A stretch of DNA of 64,000 nucleotides, taken from positions 124,001 to 188,000 of the forward strand of contig JAGXJF010001838.1 of the NCBI GenBank assembly GCA_019208055.1, given 5' to 3'. This stretch comes from Stipa capillata. Lineage: Eukaryota; Streptophyta; Magnoliopsida; Poales; Poaceae. The position numbers were made by a program, and so were the translations under genes. Below, in pieces: positions 34,985 to 47,174 of this stretch (position 1 is its first letter; the number at the start of each line of letters is the position of its first letter). A model generated the notes under the pieces. That model saw nothing but the letters and a program-made list of their open reading frames with translations, was not told the DNA's origin and did not search any database.

Positions 34985-36570
34985 AAGGCCATGATTCATT
35001 AATTAAGAAGAGTTTACAGAAGTTAAGCTACAGAGATTGTACGGGGGCGGGCTGCCTAAGATGCAGGGTCTACTCTCCTAGCATAATAGAGCTCAAGTGT
35101 TTTGTCCCAGCCCGGGCCCAAATTCCTGCTTCACTCTTTATTGAGGCTATGATAATTAGCGGCATGGTGAAGACATTATGAAAAACTCGCGTGTTGCGTT
35201 CGTTCCAGATAGTCCACGAGACGAGCATCGACAGTGTGGCCGTTGCCTTTTTCTAGCTTCCATGATCCTGTATGACGTTTAACCACCAGTCTTTGATGGA
35301 GTTTGCCCCGGCCCAGAGGTTTGGATTAAGATTCTGCATGTGCAGCCAATCTTTGATCGCATTCCAAAGGCGGATCGTGAAACGACTCTTGAAAATTAAG
35401 TTAGGTGCAATTTGGCCAGCCTCGTCGTTCCGGCCTGTTTGCCCTCCATACCTGGTTCTGGATTATGAGCCATGAGAAAAACTTACACTTTGGAGGTGCC
35501 CAGTTCTTCCAGATTGCTGTTTTCATACGAGTTCTGGTGGTCAGTGGCGAAGCTAGGATTCACCCGATGGGTGGGGCATCAAAAAATTTTTTTTGCTTCG
35601 CAAATAAAATTTATAAGTACAAGTTTATCAAAATGTATATAGCATCGCAAACTTCATATATACTACATATATAAATACAATTTTTGAGAAAAGCACAATG
35701 CAATATCTCCTTGTCCAGCTCTATTCCTTTTCATTTTCAGTTTGCCTCAATTCTCTGTCCAACTCAAAGACATTATTGATTCTCAGTCACTGGCTCACTG
35801 CCATCCCTGATCTGCCCCCTCCACCCCTGCTTGCTCGTGCTCGGCTGCTCGCCTGCTCCCCGACCCCGAGGTCCCTGCCCTGCTCCACTGCTCCCCGACG
35901 GGCGACCGGCGACGGCCAGTGCCCGACGCGGTGACGCCCCGACCCCGGGCCCAAGGCCCGAGCGGCCGAGCCGCAGGCCCGCAGCCGCTGAGGGTAGTAC
36001 TGGTCGAGGGGACCTCCTGCTGCTGCCGGCCTCCGAGGCTCCGAGCTCCGGCCGCCGCGGTGCCGCCTGCCTGCTGTCGTGCTGCGTGCTGGTCAAGCCG
36101 AAGCCGCCGCCGCCGCCCGGCTCCCACCTCCGCTTGGCGCTTCCTGCCGCGGTGCCGCCGAGTCGCCGACCCCAAGCCGGCGCCTCCTACCGGCTGCCAC
36201 TGCCGCCTGCCAGCCTTCGGCCTCCAGGGTCCGAGCTTCGGCCGTCTGCTGCTGCCTGCTAGTCGAGCCGCTCGCCTGCCGCCGCCGCCACCCGCCCGCC
36301 GCGTGTGCTAGGTCGCCTGCCGCCTGGAGTTCGGGAGCTGGGTTTTGGAGTTGGAGTGACCGAGTGAGTTTGGCTGGGCTTTTGAAAAAAATTCGGACAA
36401 AATGGGCTGGGCTTTGGGTGGTCCATGGACCACCCTGCAGCGTCGCCACTGCTGGTGGTCATAAGAAAATGGGCATTGTAGGCCGAGTCAGTAGAAAAAA
36501 GGTTAGAAGCTGTGAATTTCCGGTGATGGTGTCACTGATCTCGCTACTTAACTGGACATATTGAGTTTGC
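34985..36570 (-). pseudogene. Second LINE reverse-transcriptase 3' fragment, split by a hAT element
   Basis: Read on the minus strand from about 36570, it gives STDSAYNAHFLM up to 36460. After the hAT insertion it continues TRTRMKTAIWKNWAPPKCKF (35541 downwards), then WTIWNERNTRVFHNVF and EAGIWARAGTKHL near 35100. This is the zinc-binding RT region and C-terminus of a plant LINE ORF2. Several frame changes and stops make it a pseudogene. The 3' end lies near 34985. Weak LINE-like text may extend upstream to about 36700. Confidence 0.78.
35542..36451. mobile_element. Non-autonomous hAT-like element
   Basis: The termini are CAGTGGCGAAGC and CGTCGCCACTG (inverted CAGTGGCG). The 8-bp target duplication CTGGTGGT (35534-35541 and 36452-36459) is the hAT size. 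The 910-bp body has an AT-rich left part and a GC-rich right part (35.8-36.3 kb), with low-complexity open frames but no transposase. It interrupts LINE codons cleanly, which confirms the borders. Confidence 0.88.
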
Positions 36571-36967
36571 AACCAAAGCGACATGAACTCCTAAATGTGG
36601 ATAATGGATAGACCATCCTGAGTGTTACTTTGAAGACTATATCAATATCTAAAACTATTTACATTTTAGATTGAAGAGAGTAGCGACCATCTTTCGTGGA
36701 CTTGTTTACTCGCAAACCGATATGGTTGGCATGGCAACCTCTCAACTATCTCCATAAATTTCAGACTTATCGGCAATTTTTTCGCGAGCCCATGGATAAG
36801 ATCGGTGTACCACGCTGAAGCTAGCCCTACTACATGTGTTGACATGATGTTTGGTAGTCGCCTATCCTAAACTACCGCAGTTCGCATGGCTTCGAGTCCT
36901 GAGAAACGCTAGATATTTTGTTAGCACAGCTTTTGGTTTGCGTACGACTGGTCAGCCCACTGCGCAG

Positions 36968-37560
36968 CACGTGATGATCCACCCGTTGGATCTCGTCGCT
37001 GGAGATGCCTGGAATGGATAATTAGATATGGACGGCCTGTCGATTGCTCGGCCGTTGGCCGAAAGAACCGAATGCGACTCGGCATGGGCTGCACCGCGCG
37101 CCACCTTTAATCCTCGAAGGAGTGGTCACGTGAGAATTTAGATATTCCTTGCGAGTTCGGAGGCTTTTGGCTCATATTATCTCGCGGATGCAGTGAAGTC
37201 GAAAAAGCCCGACACTTTCATCTCAAAAGGAAAAAGTGCTCTAGTTTTTTTTTAAAGTGCTCGTAGCGACAAATCCATATGTTCGTTTCCTGGCCGTAAC
37301 ACACTTGTAGAGTTCTAGAGGAAAATATCTTTGCAGGTTAGGATAGGATGTGGCACACCACCGTACGCCGTATTCCTCGTGGCCGGCCTATCTTGCCATG
37401 CTGATGTATGACCAGGTCACTTTGAGACGCCCACTAATAAACATTGTAGTTTTTCTTGAAATAATAAATATTATAGTTGAATGCTGGTAGTGAAGTACTC
37501 AAGTATACGCACACCACGCATGCGTTTATATAAAGCTTTGGTCGCTAGATATTTCCTTCG
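36968..37560 (+). promoter_or_regulatory. Promoter of the COR27-like gene: G-boxes, evening element, TATA
   Basis: CACGTG G-boxes lie at 36968-36973 and 37127-37132 (the latter as GTCACGTGAG). A perfect evening element AAAATATCT lies at 37322-37330, and a TATA box (TTTATATAAAG) lies near 37526-37536. Evening elements are bound by CCA1/LHY-type clock factors, and G-boxes by bZIP/bHLH factors such as HY5 and PIFs. Function here is inferred from position upstream of 37658. 36.6-36.97 kb shows nothing clear. Confidence 0.5.
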
Positions 37561-37657
37561 GGGTGCTGCGACATCACATTCGTCATACTTTCCAGAAGAG
37601 CCTCCGCTACCCTCCCGGTCGTGCGTACGTGGGGCGTGTAGATCTCATCAGAATCGG

Positions 37658-37945
37658 ATGGACGATCTGGCGGTGCTGGCGCGCGGCGAGGGGTGGACGG
37701 AGGAGCGGCACGCGGCGTTCCTCGACGGCGTCGAGCTCTCCTTCGTCAAGGAGGTGCTCGTTGGCGCCGTGGGCGTCAGCGACGAGCGGCGAGCGTCGCG
37801 CAGGATCAGCCGCCGGGGGCCGCCGCCCACCGGTGGCCGCGGCCAGCCCCAGCACCTGCTCCCGCTGGACCGGCCACTCCCTGACAGCGCCGTCGAGTCC
37901 AACCGCGGGGGACCCTACCGACCTGCAGCCCACGACGCCAAATGA
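37658..37945 (+). CDS. COR27/COR28-like night-phased regulator, first exon or truncated gene
   Basis: ATG 37658 (MDDLAVLARGEGWTEERHAA) opens a 95-codon frame to a stop at 37945. The motif GWTEERHAAFLDGVELSFV resembles the conserved N-terminal block of COR27/COR28 proteins, roughly W(T)xE(R/K)Hxx(Y/F)LxSxExSFV. LPLDRPLPDSAVESNR resembles a second stretch of that family. In Arabidopsis these small nuclear proteins link cold, light and the clock. An in-frame ATG exists at 37481, but it lies before the TATA box, so 37658 is preferred. The usual downstream block with the conserved Cys-Trp motif was not found. The gene may continue through an unrecognised splice or be truncated. Confidence 0.45.
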   Translation: MDDLAVLARGEGWTEERHAAFLDGVELSFVKEVLVGAVGVSDERRASRRISRRGPPPTGGRGQPQHLLPLDRPLPDSAVESNRGGPYRPAAHDAK

Positions 37946-40900
37946 CGCGCGGTGGAATCCAGCTGAGCTGCAGATTGGTGTAGTATACGATCTTTCTTCC
38001 TCTCTCGTGCGCGCGGTACTTAGGAACTGATACACGGTGTGCAGATATTTCCACGGGCCGACGAGATATAATGCGATATAGAAGTAGAAAAATTTACAAG
38101 TTAGATTTAAGAAAGAGGATTACGTACGTACGAATGGTCATTTAGTACGATATGTCATCCTTGTTTGCCCGTCTGCTGGTACAACTCCACAAGAACATCG
38201 ACACATCTCCACGTAGCTATATTCTTTGCACGCAACGTTCTTTTGATCAGTATCATCATAGCCGTCTGGTCGCGTGACTTGTTCCCTTTCTATTTCGTCC
38301 ATACTATAGGCATGGGCTAAACTTCACAAATATGTTGAAGACATATTCCTTTACTTATGTACTTCTTTTTGAAAGAACCTTCTCTTATGTACTTAATTGC
38401 ATGTTTCTGCATACTGCAGTACCTGTACCGTACCGTGATGTCTCTTTTACGATCTATATATATTTCTTTGTCCAAGCATTGACATCTCTATCCTGCTTCT
38501 TCTCTATTGTAATTTGTAGGTTGTCTCATGCACTACAGTTAACAAGCTAGTTTACCCAGCTGGATAGAATGATAACTCTCCTACTACGCTCGTAGGCTCC
38601 AAAGTTTTTGTATATATGCAGGGGAAGTGATGTTTTGTAGGTTTGTACACTATGCTCGTATCAGTCCATGTCAATGTACCTTTCAGGGTGGGGCATGATG
38701 AATTTGCGATGTGTTAGTTCATTTTCATTATCTTAGATATCCATGATATTTATATAACTGTACAGATCTTTTCATAAACTGGCCGGTCGGTTTGCGGTTG
38801 CTGTGCAGTGCAGGGCAATATAGCTAGTTTTTTTTAGATGATGCAATATAGGAGTAGTAGTTGTTTCAATAAGATTGTGTTGCTACAGCAAAAGGATGCT
38901 AAGAGTTTTTTTTTGAGGGGAAAAGGATGTTTCTAAGTTTTTTCTATGTAGTTACGAGTAGTATTATTTTCCGTACCGACAAGAAGCCCAATCCGGATGT
39001 ACTGTCCTGCATGGTTGTCCTGAGATTGGTGGCCTGCTGACAGCCTGCCAGGCCGATGCTTAACCTATGAGCTGATGAACCGAAGTCTCAACAGGCTACC
39101 TTAGAGGCCTTTTTGGAGCCCAATAAACTCTCTGGTCCGTGGTCGATGGATAGTCTGGGCCTGACTCGAGCGAGGGCCGTCTTATGGACGGTGATCTTCA
39201 CGACTCCATAGGAGTCGTTTTGATTGGAGAGTGGAACTGGCCCCTAGAGAAATCCGTACGCCGGGGTAGACGTTAGGATTGGGAGGCTGCTAAAGCGGAT
39301 CTCCGCTTGGGTTCCGGGTTGGTTCACACCATAGTTCATCACGTTGTAACATATACATTTATAAAGTTTAGTATTTAGTATAAAGGTATGATTATATGTA
39401 TTTTGCATAATAAATAAATTGGTACATTCTCATTAGTGAATAGTATGATACTAAGAGATGTAAAATTTGCTTTTATTATGCACGGTGTACACGGTCATAT
39501 CTTTGTACAAAATTTTACAAGTATACATATAATAGCATGATAAATATTAATATTCTTTTCTATTTTATTCACAAAATTTCGAAGTGTGTAGAGGGGAGAG
39601 AGAATATATAATGCAAATTAAACTGGTAGAGATAAATATTTTTGGGAGAGATTGCCCATTATTTGTAAGGTTCCACGTGCTAGACAATCGTCCGTTTCCG
39701 AAATAATCGGCATCCTTTTCATCCTTAATCCTAAGGGGTTTCCTTCTTGAGCCATTAGCCACCGTGTCTCAAGTCTTTTCGTCACACCAATGAGACTCGT
39801 CTGGCGAGACTTTCCCCCCACCTTTATGCTCATCTTCCCCGTCTTTGGCGGTGGCTCTCCCACAAGCTCTCCCCACCATTTGTCCTCCGCCTGTTGGTGG
39901 TAGGCAAACGTGGCCGCTCCGCCTCCACCGCCGGTGCATGGTCCCCCTGCCGGCCATTACTATATGCCTGAGAAGCAAAGGGAACACCCACCTGAACCCT
40001 AACCTATCATGTTGTCATTGGAGAAGATGCCCTCGCCACCTAGAACACAAATTGTGTGAGCGGATCCAATAGTGAACAAGTCGACCATGATTTTTATCAA
40101 TTTTCAAATGATTGCAAAATAGCAAATCCATTGTTTTCATGGAGCCCAAAAGTGAGAATGTCGTATATCAACGTAGAACAGATGACCCGTCGTCAAAGTT
40201 GTTCGTCCATGCATGGCTAAATGGCTCCAATCATAAGAATCAATCTCTAGAGAAATAGCAGTACGAGATCTTCGATGTAATATGAAGTGTTTGTAAGATA
40301 GCAGGAAGCACCTTACGACGATCAGTGGGAGTGCGACTTTCTTTTTTTTTCTCGAGAAAAAATGCCGATCAATTTAAGGAGAAAAAGTTGCTACGCTAGG
40401 GGTGGTAGTACGACTTTACTCACAGTGTTCGAGTAGGAAGGTCCTACTGCATTTCTTATATTAAAAACGCACAGTTATGTACTGAAAAGAAAAACTAGGT
40501 TACAGAGATCGAGTTTTGTACTCTGTTTTACATATATACGTGTGCGTTTTGACTACATTAATCATGGGCTGCGGAGGCTTTGGATAAATCAAGACCAACG
40601 AGTTAACTTTACCATAGCACTACCGTGCACTGCTCCCTCACAAAGTCACAAGGACCGTATAATTTTCTACGTGAATCTGTTTCAACTGTGTTCGGTCATT
40701 CATGACGGAGTTGGGAATAACGAGTATGTGAATTCATATATGGTGCAGAATAACGGCCCAAATACTCTGTTGGCCCGCTCAGGACGTAGATCCACTTATT
40801 CAAGCTTTCACTCTTCGTTCCAAAGCCGAGACCTAATCATTATTAACTCCACCCAGGTATTATGTAATAGGCCATATATTAATCAGCCCAACTGTGAGCA

Positions 40901-43290
40901 GCCTACCGGCTCTTCCCCGAGGTTCTTGTTGATTTCTAAAATAATCTTGCAATTTTTTAGTTTATTTTGTTTTCCTTTATCAATCTGCTTCCTTTTTTTA
41001 TATTTTAAGAAAAATCCAGTACAACTGACACACACATACAACGACAGTGCACACACAATCACACAATGTCCACTTAAGGTTGGGCTGGTGGAGATTAAAG
41101 ATTGATGAAATCATCACATACATCTTGCTATCGACAATACGTTGCCTACCACTGAAACAAAATTTTGACTTGATGAGACATGCAGGGAGTAAACTTACGA
41201 TTTGATCTCTACTGGATAGAAGATAGAATTATCTTCACTAACCATCCAAGCAACAGATTGGTAATAAATCAGATTTCAGAAACATTAATAAAAAAAAGAA
41301 ATATGATTAATGTCTTCCACTATTAACCATACTTCCCGATCTTCTAAGAATCTAAATTTTTTTACAATTTTTTTCTAATTTTTTCGTTTTCTCTAACTTT
41401 TAGGTTTTCTAATATTTCTGTATGTTTTCCTTTTTTAAAAAATATATCTAAATTTATGATATTTTTAAAAAAATCATGATATTTAGGACTCGTTTTCTAT
41501 TTTTCTTGTTTTCTGTACTTTTTCATTCTTCTAAATTTGAGTTTATGTGTTAATCGTGCTCATTGGGATGACACATCTGTGAAACCACTGCCACATCATT
41601 TAAAACTGAACTTGAATAGTCTGAAGGGTTTATCTATTTGGTATTAGAGTTGAGAAGTGAAATATAAACTTTGTCAAAAGTTGACGGGGTTAAAAATAGA
41701 TAATTTTCTCCGCCTGATAGTTTCTAATGCGCCGTGATCGCACGACACAAAGTGCTGCTTGATGTAATACTGCATTCTTGATGCATACAAGGAAATTGTG
41801 TGCCTCTCAATCAGGTAGATTTTGGAAAGAATCGAGCTTCTGGTTAAAAAAAGAATCGAGCCTGTACAAATACTGAAGTAGTTAAGATCTGCAGCACACT
41901 TACAATCAGTCTAACCAGTGATCCGCACATAATTGAGTCTCTCCGTCTCATACATGTCGCCGTCAGTTGACAGTGGCACCCTAACCTTTAGGGATCGGGC
42001 TTATGTTTGGCAAGTCATCTGATCGAGGGCAACTATCACATGACTCGAGTAGTCCCGGCGAGTACTATAAAGTCGATTGTCCTTGTCGACGTCTCAATAA
42101 TCTGCTCTCAAGTCAACCTAGCTTGACACTTAGGAGTAGCATGCATGGTCCTCCTCTGAAGTCTCAACGACTTGCAGACCTAAAACTTAGTACGCATTGT
42201 CAACTTCCATGTCCTTACTACCGTGTTCTCGGGATTTACACTAAGAGTCCTATTAAAATAGGACACGGTACATCTAGGCCATTGGATTAGATAATCAGTG
42301 GAGCAGACCAACAACGAGAAGGTTTGAACTTTTTTTTGCAGAATCTACATCCGGGGCCCTTGACTTCGGACAAGATTTGTGATAGTCACATGGTGGAACA
42401 AAAATTAATTGAAGCGCATGCGTGATGCACTGGTGCATGGGGCCCTGGAAGCATATTATTGAGGCCAAGGCTGTAGCTGAAGTCTGCAAGTCTGACGCGA
42501 CCTACTAAAAACCACGTCCACATCAGTGTTGACCTCTTCGGGTCATCACCTTGCACGCCGTACTCTACCAGCTAATTTACATATGCATGGGCCATTAAGC
42601 TTGGCCAAGCTAAGTGTGTGCGCATAATATGCTTTTAGAGTACGTTTCTGCCTTTTGGTTGGCGTGTCTAAACATTATTAAGATGCGTTTTAGTCTGTTT
42701 AGTGTGATCATTTGGGTGTGGAATTAAGTAGGAGGCTAGCCAGGTAGCTGCGTCCCGGACATGGCCCACCCTCCACTGAGTTTGGGGTTGATGCATACAC
42801 CGGGCGATGGCGGCGGTTCTTTTGTTTTGTCTCCTTTGGCTGCGCCTTTGCAAACACGAGAAGTTAGTGTTGTAATTTGTTTCTTATCCGCTCCCCAATT
42901 TCATTTCAGAAATTGAACACCGCATACAAGCATCGTATCAGTTTTGTATCAGGCTGGCACAACCACCAGACCTGATAAACTCCTTACAAACCACTCCTAC
43001 CTCACAAAAGTTGAAATACGACCAGCTACACACAACTATACTTTGTTAAGAGGGTGCTAATTCTACGATGACTATGGCACTGTTTATCGTTTGGAACGAG
43101 CAACGCGCGCATAGATTTCCTCACTCACTAGAGAATTAAATATTTTTCTATGAAGTACCTGGTTCGAAAGAGGACCTACACGTGTATATGGATTTACGCA
43201 TGATGCTAGCTTAGCTAGCTCTCACCTCTCTGTATGTTGTGCGTATACTCAAGCTGTCGTAATTATCCTAGAATCCTTAGATGATCTATA
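37946..43290. other. Intergenic DNA without recognisable genes
   Basis: Only short open frames without family signal are present, for example 40542-41105 (+) and 39565-39987 (-). T- and A-runs are common at 41.3-41.5 kb. A short perfect hairpin (GTCCTATT...AATAGGAC) lies at about 42248-42265. Nothing here supports a gene call. Confidence 0.6.
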
Positions 43291-43525
43291 CTCCATCCGT
43301 CCACAAATATAAGACGCGCATGAATTTTAAGGTTTAATTTTAATCAATAATTAAACTAATAATATTGAACTATATAACACAAAAATAATACTATTTGAAA
43401 GTACGTTTGAATATGAATCTAATAGTACCATTTTTGTATCATATAATTTAATATTATTAGTTTAATTATTGATCAAAGTTAAAATTTTAATTCCATGCAC
43501 GTCTTACATTTATGGACGGAGGGAG
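43291..43525. mobile_element. Stowaway MITE, complete
   Basis: Its ends are CTCCATCCGTCCACAAATAT and the inverted ATTTATGGACGGAGGGAG. TA targets flank it at 43289-43290 and 43526-43527. The internal arms (TAATCAATAATTAAACTAAT and its complement) also pair. Confidence 0.93.
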
Positions 43526-43960
43526 TACTACATGAGTTAATTAAAAGTGGCAATAAGTACTTGCAATGATCCTTGTAAAAAAAAAGTACTTGCAATAATG
43601 GACTATGAACAGCAATGCGTATGCGTGTCTGGTGAGATATGCAAGGGATTTGATTTGACCTGGCCGTGCCATGCCGTATCATTCCTTGATGTACCTGAGG
43701 ACTAAGTTTACTGTAAAATAACATGAAGTGGAGATGGTGTGGGGGACGAATTGACAGTCCGAGACTCGTGTTGGAACTTGGCACATGGCGGTCGCCTCTC
43801 ATTTTCAACCCAATTTTCTTGTCCCCCTAGTCATAGCAACGGTAATGTTAAAATATGGGAGTGGTTTTCCTTTTATTACGAGAATCCAATGAGAGGTGCA
43901 TGACAAGAAACTCTTCATCGCTGTCTATTTGTCGATGTTACATTGGTCTACCGCCAGTTT

Positions 43961-44048
43961 TTAATAGAATTCTTTTGACATACGAGGTAGGAATACCATG
44001 GTTCTTAATAGAATTCTTTTGAGATACGAGGTAGGAATACCATGGTTC
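43961..44048. repeat. 44-bp tandem duplication
   Basis: The units 43961-44004 and 44005-44048 start TTAATAGAATTCTTTTGA and end near CCATGGTTC, with about one difference. Confidence 0.9.
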
Positions 44049-45963
44049 GATGAATATGCACAAGGCTGGCAAACTGGTGCAAGTAAATCTCAGAAATTTT
44101 GTCCCTAGATCTTTGATATTCAACGGAAAATATTAAGTTCTTGGAACCATTCGCAAGTGAATCAATTATCTAAGTTCTGAAATTTCCCACATGGTGAAAA
44201 TTTACATAGAAATTTGTGATCATGGGACTACTGAGACTTTTACCGTGTCTACCTAACTGGTAATATCTAAACTATGTGCGCAACTTGTATGGAGTGATGA
44301 ATTCCACTAGTATTTTGGAGGGATTGTGCTGATTCCTGCAGAACTATTGTACTCTACACATGGGTTATGCCCGCCCGGAGAAAAAGAAGAATGAAACGGT
44401 CCATCTATAACACAAAACAATATATTTATGTAGCAGAAAAATCTAACGCGTGACTGGTCACCGGGAGGAAGAAAAAGGAGGAGGAAATAATGAAAAGGAG
44501 GAGGACGGAAAGAGGGAAAAAGAGGATGATGAAGAAGAAGGAGAGGAGGAAGACAACGAATGAGAGGGATGAAGAAGAGGAGAGGCTCACCGGCGACCAG
44601 TGACGGTGACAAGCTCGACGACCACGGTGGTGAGCTCCCGAGGGCTAACCGGTGACCGGACGGGCAATACCCCCTCCCCCTCTGGCTTAGAGGGAGCGCC
44701 TAATAGGAGCTCGACGCTTCGACTTACTAGGGGCAGCCGCCGCTAGCTATGGTGGCCGGACAGATCTGGCTGAGATGGTTGTAGAGGAGGTCCCGAGACG
44801 GTAGTGAGGAAGGCACCGATACAACAGTGAGAGAGAAGAGGCGGAGGCGGGAGACGGGAGGCGGAGGGAAAGACGCTGGCATCAGTGGTGATGGACGGGT
44901 CGCCCACCATCTAGTTACGTCCTTTTTATGTAGATTACCACAAGGGTATTTAGCACTAGTACATGTTTTTGTCCTGATCAAAATTAATGACAATCAGCGT
45001 TCGTATAAAAATAAAAGGCAATCAGCGTAACGTACGCTTGAAGCTATAGCTAGCTTTGCAAGCTCTTCCTCTTTTTACAAGGTGGAATGTATGATGCAGC
45101 GACGCGCCATTGCATTCACTCAAAAGGCCAGGAGTTTCCAAAGGATGATCATAAAGCAAGTAAACGATGATATAGTACGTACTAAACTTTTCTTCTCTCA
45201 ACTTCCTAGCAACACGGGGCCGGGGAGCCAACCTATCACCCCTTTCATGTTACAAAAGTTGTTCTAAAAGTTGGCAGATCGGGAGTAGCTCTTTCGCTTG
45301 TACATTCTTCGCGAGCTTTGGTGTTGCGCTGCGCTTGTCTTAAGAAATCTGCATGGTTTGCTACACTTGTTCTCTGGAGAAGAAAAGGACGAATGCTTCC
45401 AAACACCTGTCTATCTTTTAGAACCATAATTAAGCCCTTGATGACAGGCTTATATTCTATTTATTTACAAAGAGAAAGACAGGCTCCCTCTATTCTATTG
45501 ATATTCTAGCGAGTATTTCAAGCAGATAGGAGAGTATGTTGTTTCGGAAAAAGATAATGCAAATCTAGCTCTCTGTCGAGTGGCGTTACCGGATCTAGCA
45601 TTTCCCGAAATTCAATGTTAAATATCATCGCGATACTCGAACATATGACACGTGAGCATATCACACACCGACACCACGAAATGGAGGAACCACGCTCTCC
45701 ATGCGTGATTGGTGGCAGGGCCGCGACAGCCGAGGTGTGGCTCCCTAGGTCCATGATAGATGGCGTCACGCCCTGGGACCGTGACTGTTCGTGCAGTGTC
45801 GTGCCTCCCGTGCGCAACAAACACCGAGCATGTTCATGACAAGACAAGCACCGCAAGTCTCTGCATGCAGCATATACCGGACACAGATATACACAAAACA
45901 ATTAAGCTAGGCGAGAGAAAACAACAGCTATTCATGGCTGATACTATTGATCTCGTGATTAAT
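44049..45963. other. Intergenic DNA with a purine-rich tract
   Basis: 44466-44583 is almost pure A/G on the plus strand (gga/aga repeats). The GC-rich stretch 44.58-44.9 kb resembles leader sequence of a decayed gene, but no protein is recognised. 45.0-45.96 kb shows no clear feature up to the gypsy insertion. Confidence 0.5.
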
Positions 45964-45968
45964 ATTCT

Positions 45969-46561
45969 CGTCGACCGGTGAATCGGCGATCTAACGGTAT
46001 TCGTGGAACGGTGATACTGGAGGGGTAGGGACCTCTAGGGCCCAAGGCCAGGAGATCTGACAACAGGGGACATCTCTTTTTTATACAGATTCGGGCCTCC
46101 CTCAGGATAATAACCCTACGTCCTGTTCGTATATATTGATGGAGAAAACGTCTTTACAATGGGGTGTATGTTAGTGGCTACCCTAGGCCTAATCACAGAC
46201 TAATCTAACTAATCCCGCGGGACTCGACTCCTTCGAGTAGCAGGTCTTCTAGGGCTTCACCTCCTGGGATTTAGCTCAACTCGCTGTGCGACTAGAAAGA
46301 CCTGTCCTCCCCTATGGGATTGCTGATCCTTATATAGGGGGCCCCCTAGAGTCGTACTGGACATGGACTTACGCCCGAGTAGGACTCCGGCTTCCTTGAA
46401 CGTCGGGATTGACTTCCTAGTTTAAGGGATATCTTCCCTCTTTTCGAGGGGTTACCTTGTGGTCTGGGGATCCTTACTAAATACGCAGTACCTTTCTGGA
46501 AACCCGGGGAATTGTATGCGGATACCTTCTAATATACAGGATATCGTACTATACATCATCA
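45969..46561 (-). repeat. 3' LTR of gypsy copy 2
   Basis: Its outer end, next to ATTCT, reads CGTCGACC on the plus strand where the other LTR has TGTCGACGATC. The terminal dinucleotide has therefore changed and GAT is lost. An inverted TATA box (CCTTATATAGG) lies near 46330. The inner end touches the polypurine tract (46562-46573). Confidence 0.88.
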
Positions 46562-47174
46562 AGCCCCCCATCAGTATGTGAAGTGAGGTCATGACTGTTC
46601 CGTAAAAAATCTGCCCTTCTCGGGGAGCAGCTCCGAGTAGGCGAACCGGGTGGTCCTTGTCGACAACTTTCCCGAGTAGGCTTAATCCCTACCGAGTAGT
46701 CGTGACAGATATATCGGAGCAATTCTCTGGATAAACCCAAAGTTCTTTCTGAGCCGATCTGATCCGTCGATCACGGACACGCGTCTTGCCTGGCGGATTT
46801 CTGGAAAACCGAACCGTCGTGGCGGAAATTTCGCGTGGTGATGAAGAATCTTTCCTTTTTTCTGCGCCGCTGTGCGGCTGACGTGAGCCGTAACACAGCG
46901 CGCTTGTCGGGGTCGTGGGTTTGTCAGGCCCTCTTTTTCCCGCGCAACGCCTCGTATGCGGAAAAAGCAACTGTCCGCATTAAATGCGATGGAACGGATC
47001 GTGCCGTTAACCGCGCTCGGTCAGGCGAAGATTGAAAATCCCTTAAGGAACCAAGAGTTGGGGTTTTTGCCCGCATCACTCTCTGTCCCTTAGCATTCTT
47101 GCCCCCCTCATCTTCTTCCTCGCGCCCCTGTGTCAAAACCTCCTGCTTCCATCGTCTCCGATCAGCCGGAAAAA

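Noticed and set aside
40542..41105. 187-codon plus-strand frame as a gene
   Set aside because: No recognisable domain, no promoter-like context, and ordinary AT-rich composition; length alone is weak support.
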